Positions 11,220 to 20,215 of a stretch of 64,000 nt of DNA are shown here, piece after piece. The DNA is from Zingiber officinale (lineage: Eukaryota; Streptophyta; Magnoliopsida; Zingiberales; Zingiberaceae). The stretch is taken from NCBI RefSeq assembly GCF_018446385.1, contig NC_055987.1, positions 3,222,205-3,286,204 on the forward strand. Direction: 5' to 3'. Every line of letters starts with the position of its first letter. Positions within the stretch are counted from its first letter, which is position 1. The translations under genes and the position numbers were made by a program. Below the pieces are notes generated by a model. That model was given only the letters and a program-made list of their open reading frames with translations. It did not search any database and had not been told where the DNA came from.

Positions 11220-13350
11220 AAACCAAATCTTTTTCTGAGACTTTGCCTTTGCCCTTTTCACAATTTGTTCAATTTTAGATTGTTTTCTTTTTGTCGGTGG
11301 ACGTCTACGAGACCTACTTTCAGTGGACTATGAAACTTTTTGCTCTCATTTCATGATTCCTCATGTATTATGTTGTTGTCCTGATCACCATCCAACGAAT
11401 TACCAATATTGGTATACATAAACTTTTTTTTTGCTTCTTTTAATATCCCTATTAAAACAAAGCACCTCTCATCATTTTTTGACCCAAGTTGTCCCACTTC
11501 CTGTAACAATGGTTGAAGATTATTATATCTTCGTCTTTCCTCTGTATACTAACAAGAATCATCATAAAATATTGGTGATTCCTTGATATTCATGTTTAAT
11601 GTCTTTGCGCCATCGTTCCAAAATATAATTTTCTGGAACTGTAGTGACTTTTCTTTTTACCAGAATGGACATCAAATGTCTACACACAATTCCATGAAAC
11701 TCAAAGAGACAACACAAACACTTCATCTGACATTGTAACTCACTATATTGTACCCAAAAGGAAATCTCTTTTGGAGTTGTTCCATCTTTTCCATATACAG
11801 TTCCCATCACCTCAAAAAAAAAAATATTGACCCTTCTTCCTTCACAAATGAAGCATTACAAAACATCAAACCTCGTAGTTCATTTTGAAACAACTTAAAT
11901 ATCTTATTAGTGTAAACACTTTGAAACTGTTTTTCAATTGGATTGCCACTGATGACCAAAATTATTGAATTGAAAGACACAAAATTAAATTATCTTCCTT
12001 TTCTATCTTTCTTTTCAAAGCATTGTCATATTGTTCAAGAAAGTGCTTCAAAGTTGTTTTCGAATGAACATAATCATCAAAAAATGCATTCATACTCTCA
12101 CTTCTTTGAGTTGTCGACATACCTATCCAAAATTTATCTTTCACATACATAGGCATCCACTTATTACAAACTTCATATAAAAAATTCAACCAATCATTTT
12201 TCTCTAAGTTAAATTCTTTGAAAATTTTTTTCTAGTTGCTATCACATTCTGTAGACGTCAAAGAATTATAAACAATATTCTTCAAGTTTCTCTTTATCAA
12301 CTTATAATTGGCATGACTACTAAACTTGGCTAGAAGTTTTTTCATAATATACCAAAGATATAAATGATGATGAGAGTCTGGAAATACCTCAAGAATTGAA
12401 ATTTCCATGGCTTTGCATTGATTCGTAATAATAGCTCGTGGAACTCATGCTCTCATGCTTGTCAACCATGATTTAAATAACCAAATGAAAGTTTTTGAAT
12501 CTTCTTTAGATATCAAACCACAGCCAAGTAATATGGATTCACCATGATAATTTACTCCAACAAATGGAGCAAATGTCATTTCATAACTATTGGTAAGATA
12601 TGTGGTATCATATGTAATGACATCAGAAAAAGAATCACATGCAGCCCTACATCTTGCATTAGCCCAAAATATATTTCTTATGCGAGAATCTTCATCTACA
12701 TCAATTACATAAAAGAAATTTGAATTTCTACTTTGCATATGACAAAAGTAATTATTCAAGACTTCTGCATCACCATTCCCAAGCCTTAATCTCCTTGCTT
12801 CAGTCACATAATTTCTACACTTTCTCTGATCAAACGGCAAATTTCATAACCACTAGCTTCAACAACAAATGATTGAAAACTCTTACTCAAAATTATTCCC
12901 GCTTGATCATTCAACTCTAATTTCCTCTTAGTTTAGGAATCTAACACTTTGCATCTAAAATGTCTTGACTTCCTTGGACTTAATGTATGATTGTGTTCTA
13001 GTTGAATTCTAGTAATGACACATAGTTCATCATTCTGAACTATAATATTAATCTTTGCTTTGCAATCCGTTATACTACAAGCTCTAGGATAAAAAGAATT
13101 TTTCACTCTAGGAACGTCTTACCATTTTTAGAGCATCTGAATGAAAATACTTTATCTGGCCATCATCTCCTTTTTTAGAACCCAACTTTGAAATACCAAA
13201 ACCAAGACCCTGGACATATGATTTGTAAAAAGCACGGACTTCTTCTTCAGATGAAAAATACATCCCAACATGTGGAGTATCAAGTGTATTTGAGCTTGAC
13301 GAATCACCCAACACTTGCACATCATCCTCAATTAATAGTTCTTGCTCCAT
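11220..13350 (-). pseudogene. FAR1/FHY3-type MULE transposase, multiply broken
   Basis: Starts at ATG 13350. Order on the minus strand: an N-terminal FAR1 DNA-binding region (VGMYFSSEEEVRAFYKSY, then a CKAKIN / LEHNHTLSP zinc-binding part at about 12980-13110); the MULE transposase core (VITYDTTYLTNSYEMTFAPF, about 12560-12640); a middle region with TTQRSESMNAFFDDYV (about 12080-12130); a SWIM zinc finger CLCCLFEFHGIVCRHLM (about 11660-11720); and a basic tail with CKRAKAKSQKK (about 11220-11270). Breaks: a splice-like or frame break after codon 75, a stop in the linker at about 12938, a frameshift at about 12840, a stop at about 12445, and a probable Trp-to-stop at about 12232. In host genes this family gives light-signalling regulators. 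Inside TIRs it is the element's own transposase. It cannot make a full protein as it stands. Confidence 0.82.
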
Positions 13351-13869
13351 AGTAATTTAACAACCTAAATTCAAACAAAATAGTTATTGGCAAACATAAA
13401 TAAATAATAGTACAAAGAAATGTTTAAGAACATCATTAGAAAAAAAAACTGAAATGAGAATATAACAAGGAACGTACATAAATAAATAATTCAATATGTT
13501 TCTTTTGCTGTTATGAATACACATAACTTACAAAATAACAAGGAACAAACAACACGCATTGTTGATGCCATAATTGTGAAGAAACAACAAAGCATCAATC
13601 AAGGTACCCCTTTAAGTAGGATAATGAATCATGAAATTTAACTAAAATACAGGAGAAGATACAGTGAGTGAATCCACTTCCTATACATTGGGAACTCTTT
13701 GCATAGGAAGAAATTTTAAAGGTGCTTAACAGATTCTGCTATGTCTATCCATCCATGTTGGATCATCAAAAATACATAAGAAAGTTCATGAATTGTTCAA
13801 TCATCACCATGACATTTAACTAAAATACAAGAGAAGATATAGTGAGTTACCATAATGGAAAGGGCAGGA
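13351..13869. other. MULE interior / transposase 5' region
   Basis: No gene recognised. This stretch separates the transposase start from the right TIR, so it should hold the promoter and leader if the gene was transcribed inward from the TIR. No clear TATA box noticed. Confidence 0.45.
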
Positions 13870-14545
13870 GGAAGAACGAGATACTGCCAGGAGTAGCTTC
13901 GCTGGTGGATGTTGGGTGGTGGAGCTTCGCTGGTGGAGGAGCTTCGCTAGTGGTGGAGCTTCTCTGGTGGAGGAGCTTCGCTACCAGGAGTAGCTTCGTT
14001 GGTGGAGGAGCTTCATTGATGGAGGAGCTTTAGGGCCTAGGCCGTGGAGGATGAGCTTCGTGGCTTTTTGGGGTGGCATCTTAGGGTCAGTTGGTCGTTG
14101 CCGTGGGTGGAGGAGGAGGGAGAAGTGGCGAGGGTGGAGGAGAAGGGAGAGGCAGCAATTTTAGGTTAGTTTCATAGCTGATTCCCGCGACTGTGGTGGA
14201 GGAGAAGGAGAAGCCACGACCCACGCTTCGTGGCTTTGCCGGGGTGGCGTCTTAGGGTTAGGTTGGCCGTCGCCGTGGGCGGAGGAGGAGGGAGAAGTGG
14301 CGAGGGTGGAGGAGAAGGGAGAGGCAGCGATTTTAGGTTAGTTTCGTGGCCGATTACTGCGGCCGTGGGTGGAGGAGAAGGGAGAAGCCGAGCCGCGTCG
14401 CGGATGTGGGTGGAGAAGGGAGAAGTTGCATCGTGGGTGGAGGAGAAGGATAAGCCGCGGGGATTTTAGGGCAAAAGCTTTGTTGTTCATATCATTTCTC
14501 TTTTTTTTTTTATTTTCTTTTTTTCCAAGTAGGAAATGTTGAGTC
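13870..14545 (-). repeat. MULE right terminal inverted repeat, internally duplicated
   Basis: Inverted partner of 7735-8190. It is longer because a roughly 170-bp unit (CGTGGCTTTNNGGGGTGGC ... GATTTTAGGTTAGTTTC) occurs twice in a row at about 14058-14225 and 14228-14345. The left TIR shows no such duplication, so TIR lengths are unequal. Confidence 0.78.
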
Positions 14546-14799
14546 ATTCATTGAGCATTTCGTGCTCCGTATTGTTGTAACATATCATTTCTCGCACTCC
14601 ATATCGCTCACTGCGCCCCCTTTCCCTGCAGAAGAAAATGAGGTAGAGGAAATCAATGCCTTCGTCGAATCCGAGAAATCAAAAGAGATTGATACAGATT
14701 TCAGGGTGGGAATAGATGCGTGAAGGAAGATGATCCACAAGGAGTGGTGTGAGGAGATCTAGGGTTGCTTGGCAAGAGGCAGCAGCAGTAGCGACGGTG

Positions 14800-14930
14800 A
14801 TGAAGGTGGTGGTGGGAAGCCTTGGAGCATGGAGTGGACTACTACTGTGGACCGGACAGTGCGTCTTTGCAGGGGCCTCTATTGGGGTTGTGGTATCTGC
14901 ATTGGAGTTCTCTAACTACACCGTTTTTTG
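14800..14930 (+). pseudogene. CASP-like membrane protein (CASPL5-type), exon 1
   Basis: ATG 14800 opens [17 protein letters not shown], followed by a first transmembrane helix [19 protein letters not shown] and NYTVF. This matches the start of plant CASP-like proteins. The exon ends TTTTTG before GTACGG at 14931, leaving two bases that with the first base of the exon at 342 would make the family's usual Cys codon. About 200 nt of GC-rich leader upstream (14600-14799) fits a 5' UTR. The intron is entered by an LTR element at 15196 and a CACTA at 19872. No second exon appears downstream in this window. The only exon 2 seen lies 14 kb upstream on the same strand, in the wrong order. Hence a disrupted gene, or one with a very long intron leaving the window. 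Confidence 0.7.
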
Positions 14931-15195
14931 GTACGGACTCGATTTCTTCGCTTCCTTTTCCAGATCTGTTTTTATTGCATAATTGCTGAGCTCCATTTTT
15001 ACTGCATTGTGTATTATGCTTGACCTTGAGAAAATGGCGAGTTTTGTTTGAAGATTATATTCTCATATGGTTGTAGTTTTGAAATTTGTCTACCATACAT
15101 TTGGTGTCATAATTGATTGATTTGCTCATAGATGCTCCACTTTATGTTTTTTTTTTTGAAAAACTTGTTAAATATTTTAAGAAAGCTGAACAAAT

Positions 15196-16069
15196 TGTTG
15201 GTGTAGCGAAAGCCGGCAAGAGGGGGGTGAATTGCCTGAAAAATAAAACTATACCCTCCTCGAAATTTTCAACTCAAATAGTGCAATAGTAAAATAATAA
15301 AATTAAAAGCAGAAATGAAAAGGGACTCAGAGGTTAACCGGGTTACAACCACGAAGGTTGTTAATCCAGGGCGATGAAAAGCGCACTAGAAAGATCTCCA
15401 TCTCTAAAGGCAGAGAAGCCTTTTACACTTTGGAAGTTTAGAACTATTGCTAGAAATGACTACACAGTTGATTGCTTGAGTTAATTTTTAGATCTGGACC
15501 AATGCTATATTTATAGCCTTGGTCGGGGCGCCCTGAAGAGTTCCAGGCGCCATGGGGGAGAAAATTTTATCCCCCAACGAATAGATCGTGGTTTGACCGT
15601 GATCAAGATAAGAAGGAATCCCGGGCGCCCGGAATGGATCCGGGCGCCCGGACTGTGAAGTCAACCAGGTTGACTTTTTGTCCAAGCCTTCTGCTCTATT
15701 TCAGCTTGTCTCGGTCCGGGTCTCTTCTGCTCCGGCTCCGTTTGCTTTGGTGATTTCGGCCAACCGGAATAGGGCTGACCCAAACCCAATTCTCGGTCTT
15801 CTCCTCGAGCAGTCTTCCGTCCCGGCTTTACGTCCCTCAAACGCCGTGCACGTTCTTCACGCCCACCGGTGTACTCTTCCACAGATTTCTCATCCTTCGG
15901 ACGCACCGAGCCCGTCAGCTTCCTTCCCGTGCCGTCTTTCTCGCTAGCTGCGTCTTCCGCTCGACTTCCTGCGCTCCTAAGCTCCTGCACACTTAGACAC
16001 AGGGATTAGACAAAACAGGACCCAACCTAAACTTGGTTGATCATATCAAAACAACCACGGGGTCCAACA
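15196..16069 (-). repeat. 3' LTR of the gag-only element
   Basis: On the minus strand it holds the palindrome pair CCGGGCGCCCGG twice (plus-strand positions about 15617-15652), a second GGCGCC pair, then GGCTATAAATATAGC, a likely TATA region (about 15508-15525). The 3' terminus has a GGGGGG tract at about 15220 on the plus strand. Confidence 0.9.
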
Positions 16070-16088
16070 ATCTCCCCCTTTTTGATGT
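16070..16088 (-). promoter_or_regulatory. Polypurine tract of the gag-only element
   Basis: On the minus strand the purine run AAAAAGGGGGAGATT directly abuts the 3' LTR. This is the plus-strand priming site position of Copia-type elements. Confidence 0.8.
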
Positions 16089-16870
16089 GCATCAACCCAA
16101 GTTTAAGTTAGGGTAAAACAAACAAATAGTAATTTACTAAACTAACATTTTTGGCGCAAAAATTGCAATAATAAAATTTGCAACATAAGTTAGAATTTTT
16201 TTTAATTATCCTAACTCCCCCTAAACTTGTTACTTAATTCTCCCCCTTTGATCACAGCAAAAACAGGGTAAAAGCAGTTTTTTTTTTTAAAATGCTAAGT
16301 TCATTTTCAAAAAATTTTCAAAATGCTTTCTAAGTTGAAAACATTACTATATAAAAAAAATTTCAAAATTAAGATGTAATTTTAATTGAGAATTTTTTTT
16401 TTAATTTGTAAGTACAAAAATATTTTTAGAAGACTTAAACAAAAAAAACTTTCTAACTTTAGAAGACTTTTTAGCAAAAATAGTTTTAAAGATTTTTCAA
16501 GTTTAAATGAAAGAATTTCTAATTTCAGAATAGATTTAAACTTAAAAAAAAACTATTTGAGAATTTTTCAAAAAATATTTCTAAGTATTTTTCAAAATTC
16601 ATGTGCAGTATTTAAAAATGATTAAAAAAATATTTAAGTAACCTTTTTAAAGCATTGTTTTATTCTAATTTTAATACTTTTACCAGAAAGTTAATTAAAT
16701 ATTTTATTTCGATATTTCAGCTTCCAGGTCGTGGAGAGACACTTGGTCTTCTTGGTTATTGGAGCAACAACCATTTCCTTAGACAAAGCTTCATAAAGAA
16801 ATTCATTGTTTAATTTACTCGCTGTAAGCTCTAACTTATAAAGTTTTTAATCTAGTAAAGATTTTGGAAT

Positions 16871-18823
16871 TCAGTATAGATTCCTTTCTACTGGGTTATT
16901 CAAAAATTTAGGGGGTACATAATTTCTGGGAACTTTCCTAAGTTGTCCCTGATGTTTTCTAATATACCAGTTTAATTTTCCGTAGACCTTAATTTTTGAT
17001 TTTTGAAATCGATTTGGTCTTAAACATGCATTCTCAGTTTTCAATTTTCCAATTTCTAAATTTAATTTTTCATTTTCTAGATTCAAATTCTCTAATTGCG
17101 TTTTTAAGTTGGCAATTTCTTTTTTTGATTTGACTAAGTCTTTGGTAAGTACCTTAATAAACTTGAAAGATCGAGAAGGAGTGACATCACGTACCTTACT
17201 TACCTCACTTGGTGATGCTCCCCCTTCTTCGGAGCTTTCTTCTTCTGATTCTCCCCCTTGATCAATGCTCATCTCTGAGTCCGAGTCATCTTCGAAGAGA
17301 TGATTGGCCACCAGTCCTAGTCCCGAGAAAGCTTCGGCTTCTGACTCGGATGATGAAGAATCATCCCATGTAGCCTTCAGGCTCTTCCGTGTAGAGGACG
17401 TCGATTTTTGAGGCTTCTCTTTGTTCTTTTTCTTCAGTTTGGGGTAGGGATGTAAATGAACCAAACGGTTCGTGAGCTATTCGGAGCTCGATTCGGTAAA
17501 AAGCTCGTTCGAGTTCGTTTGTTTATCTTATCGAGCCGAGCTCGAGCTCGATTTCGAGTTCGACAGTTTTATCAAGCTGAGCTCGAGCTTAAGGATATTC
17601 GGCTCGTGAGCTCGCGAACATGTTCGTTTATAGGCTCGCGAGACAAAAAAACGAGCGTTAAATCGAGCCAAAAAATGAGCTCTAAAACGAGCCAAAAAAA
17701 TGAGCTCTAAAACGAGCCTTAAACCGAGCCAAAAAATTCAGCCAAAAACGAGCCCAAAAACGACCCCGAGCTTGCTTAACGAGTTAGGCTCGTTAACTTT
17801 GATAATCGAGCTAATAATGAGCCAAGCTCGAACTGTTCGCGAGCTTGATAATTCTAAAACGAGCCGAGCTCGAGCCTTGTGATAAAGCTCGATTCGAGCT
17901 CGAGCCGAGCTCGAGCCCGAATATAACTTAAACGAGCCGAGCTCGAGCCTGATACTGTTCGGCTCGATTCGGCTCGTTTACATCCCTAGTTTGGGGCAGT
18001 CATCCTTGATGTGCTCTTCCTCGTTGCAGTTGTAGCATCGGACCATCCTTCTGTTGCGTTAATGCTTCCTCAAGTGCGATTTAAATTTAATAGTTTTAAC
18101 AAATTTATTTAGCTTTCTTACCAAAAGTGCTGCTTCGTTTTCGTCGATCGATGCTTCGGAGTCGAGATAGTCCTTTTCGGCTTGTAGGGCAATGTTGAGG
18201 TTCGACTTCTCTACTGGTTTCTCTGCAAGTCGAGACTCATGAAGTTCGAAAGTAGAAAATAAGTTTTCTAAACTACTTACCTCAAAGTCCTTAGAGATGT
18301 AGTATGCATCTACTAAGGACGCCCATTCAGGGATTCTAGGGAAGGCGTTGAACGCGTATCGGATGGAATCTCGATTTGTTACCAATTCGCCGAGATTCGT
18401 CAGTTGCGTAATCAGCTCCTTGATTCTTGCTTGGAGTTACGCTACCTTTTCGCCAGTGTTCATCCGGAGATTCGTTAGTTGTGTCCGAAGGATGTCGCGC
18501 CTCGCTAGCTTTGCTTCCGAGGTACCTTCGTGGAGCTCTAGGAATTTCTCCCAGAGGTCGTTTGCAGAGTCGTAGCTTCCGATCCGGCTTACCTCCTGGG
18601 GCGGCAGAACGCTGAGCAGGTGGAATTCCGCCTTTCCGTTGGCCACAAAATCAGTCTGCTCTTTCTTTGTCCAGTTGTACTCTTCTTTGTCTTTTGGCGC
18701 TGCATATCCATATTTCATTATTAATAATATATCAAATTCAGTTTTAAAAAATACCTCCATTTTTCGCTTCCATGTAGCGAAATCTCTGTCGAATTTCGAG
18801 GGATGAATATTTGCTCCGACCAT
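16871..18823 (-). pseudogene. Copia-type gag, two nonsense codons, interrupted by a MITE
   Basis: Starts at ATG 18823 (MVGANIHPSKFDRDFATWK). The DUF4219/UBN2-like gag fold follows, with DLWEKFLELHEG about 75-90 residues in. TAA at 18437-18439 and TAA at 18059-18061 break the same frame. The CCHC zinc knuckle CYNCNEEEHIKDDC follows at about 18000-18045. The 544-bp MITE sits right after the knuckle. Beyond it the frame resumes with a lysine-rich stretch, an acidic serine-rich region (about 17210-17370) and a long coiled coil (KKEIANLKTQLENLNLENEK, about 17050-17130). It packages element RNA in the family. A nonfunctional relic here. Confidence 0.82.
17445..17988. mobile_element. hAT-type MITE, 544 bp, TSD GTTTGGGG
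   Basis: Inverted ends TAGGGATGTAAATGAACC and (right end) GGCTCGTTTACATCCCTA. Perfect 8-bp duplication GTTTGGGG at 17437-17444 and 17989-17996, the hAT signature. The interior is packed with GAGCTCGAGC-type palindromes and AAACGAGCC repeats. No coding capacity. Inserted in the gag relic after the zinc knuckle. Confidence 0.93.
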
Positions 18824-18868
18824 CGTCTTTGTGCTTCAGTCGGCGGTTAGTTCTTCTGAGGCGGTGTG

Positions 18869-18880
18869 GCTCTGATACCA
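18869..18880 (-). promoter_or_regulatory. Primer-binding site (initiator tRNA-Met)
   Basis: The minus strand reads TGGTATCAGAGC two bases inside the 5' LTR. This is the standard plant Copia PBS complementary to the 3' end of initiator tRNA-Met, and it fixes the element's orientation. Confidence 0.93.
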
Positions 18881-18882
18881 AT

Positions 18883-19773
18883 TGTTGGTGCAGCGGAGGC
18901 CGGCAAGAGGGGGATGAATTGCCTGAAAAATAAAAACTATACCCTCCTCAGAATTTTCAACTCAAATAGTACAATAGTAAAATAATAAAATTAAAAGCAA
19001 AAACGAAAAGGGACTCAGTAGTTAACCTGGTTACAACCAAGAAAGTTGTTAATCCAGGGCGATGAAAAGTGCACTAGAAAGATCTCCTTCTCTGAAGGCG
19101 GAGAAGCCTTTTACACTTTGGAAGTTTAGAACTATTGCTAGAAATGACTACACAGTTGATTGCTTGAGTTAATTTTTAGATCTGGACCAAGGCTATATTT
19201 ATAGCCTTGGTCGGGGTGCCCCGAAGAGTTCCAGGCGCCCTGGGGGGATAAAATTTTATCCTCCAATGAATAGAACGCGGTTTGACCGCGATCAAGATAA
19301 GAAGGCATCCCGGGCGCCCGAAATGGTTCTGGGCGCCTGGACCTCCGGGCGCCCGGACTGTGAAGTCAACAAGTTGACTTTTCGTCCAGGCCTTCTGGTC
19401 CGTTTCAGCTCGCCTCGGTCCGGGTCTCTTCTGCTCCGCCACCATTTACTTGGGTGATCTCGGCCAACCGGAATAGGGCTCACCCGAACCCAATTCCCGG
19501 CCTTCTCCTCGAGCAGTCTTCCATCCCGGCTTTACGTCCCTCGAACGTCGCGCACGTTCTTCACGCCTACCGGTGTACTCTTCCACAGCTTTCTCGTCCT
19601 TCGGACGCACCGAGCCCGTCAGCTTCCTTCCCGTGCCGTCCTTCTCGCTAGCTGCGTCTTCCGCTGGACTTCCTGCGCTCCTAAGCTCCTGCACACTTAG
19701 ACACAGGGATCTGACAAAACATGACCTAACCTAAGCTTGGTTGATCACATCAAAACAGCCATAGGGTCCAACA
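18883..19773 (-). repeat. 5' LTR of the gag-only element
   Basis: Direct partner of 15196-16069. It carries three GGGCGCC-type palindromes at about 19308-19355 where the other LTR has two. G tract GGGGG at about 18908. Confidence 0.9.
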
Positions 19774-19879
19774 CAAATGTGACGGCTATAGGCGGAAGGA
19801 TGTGAGTATTAGTCTCCGTCCTAGGAGTTTTGAATGCTTTAAGCACTTATGCACTCAAAGAACCCATGTTTCACTACAA

Positions 19880-20215
19880 CAAAAACCTTCATAGACATCG
19901 GTTTTCCACCGGTGTCTATTTCATTTTCGACCGATGTCTATTTCATTTTTGACCCATGTCTATGAAGCCGATGTTAAAAGTCTGCCATTTTAGACATCGG
20001 GTTAAAACCGGTGTAGTATCACTTAACGACACCGATCTTCGAATCGGTTATTAACCGGTGTAGTATCACTTAACGACACCGTTTCATCAACGGTGTAAAA
20101 CTGATGTAATATTGTATGTTAATAACACCAGTTTTGGCAGCGGTAAATGACCGATGTAATATTAGTTAATAACACCGGTTTTGCAGCGATGGAAAACCGA
20201 TGTAATATGTATATT
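19880..20215. repeat. CACTA left subterminal repeats
   Basis: Short degenerate copies of ACCGGTGTNNTAT, CGATGTCTATTTC and CACCGNTTT in both orientations. In characterised CACTA elements such regions bind the element-encoded protein. The same words recur near the right end. Confidence 0.8.

Larger units (their letters stand above)
7703..14562. mobile_element. Mutator-like element (MULE), FAR1/Jittery type, about 6.8 kb
   Basis: Long terminal inverted repeats enclose a decayed FAR1-type transposase (minus strand, right half) and a GRF zinc-finger gene (plus strand, left half). Left end: CATTTCCTACGTGGGAAAA then CTTTTGCCCTAAAATCCCC. The reverse complement of the right end reads CATTTCCTACTTGGAAAAA then CTTTTGCCCTAAAATCCCC. 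The similarity continues inward through CTCCTCCACCC-rich DNA for about 450 bp or more. The outermost bases are uncertain by about 30 bp, and I could not establish the usual 9-bp target duplication. Convergent arrangement of transposase and accessory gene recalls MuDR. Confidence 0.8.
15196..19773 (-). mobile_element. Gag-only Copia-type LTR element, complete with TSD CAAAT
   Basis: Two direct LTRs (15196-16069 and 18883-19773) start TGTTGG and end CCAACA on the plus strand. Target duplication CAAAT at 15191-15195 and 19774-19778. The element reads on the minus strand: PBS at 18869-18880, broken gag, PPT (AAAAAGGGGGAGA) just before the 3' LTR. No protease, integrase, RT or RNase H is present, so it must have relied on another element's enzymes. 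It is inserted in the intron of the CASP-like exon at 14800. Confidence 0.92.
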
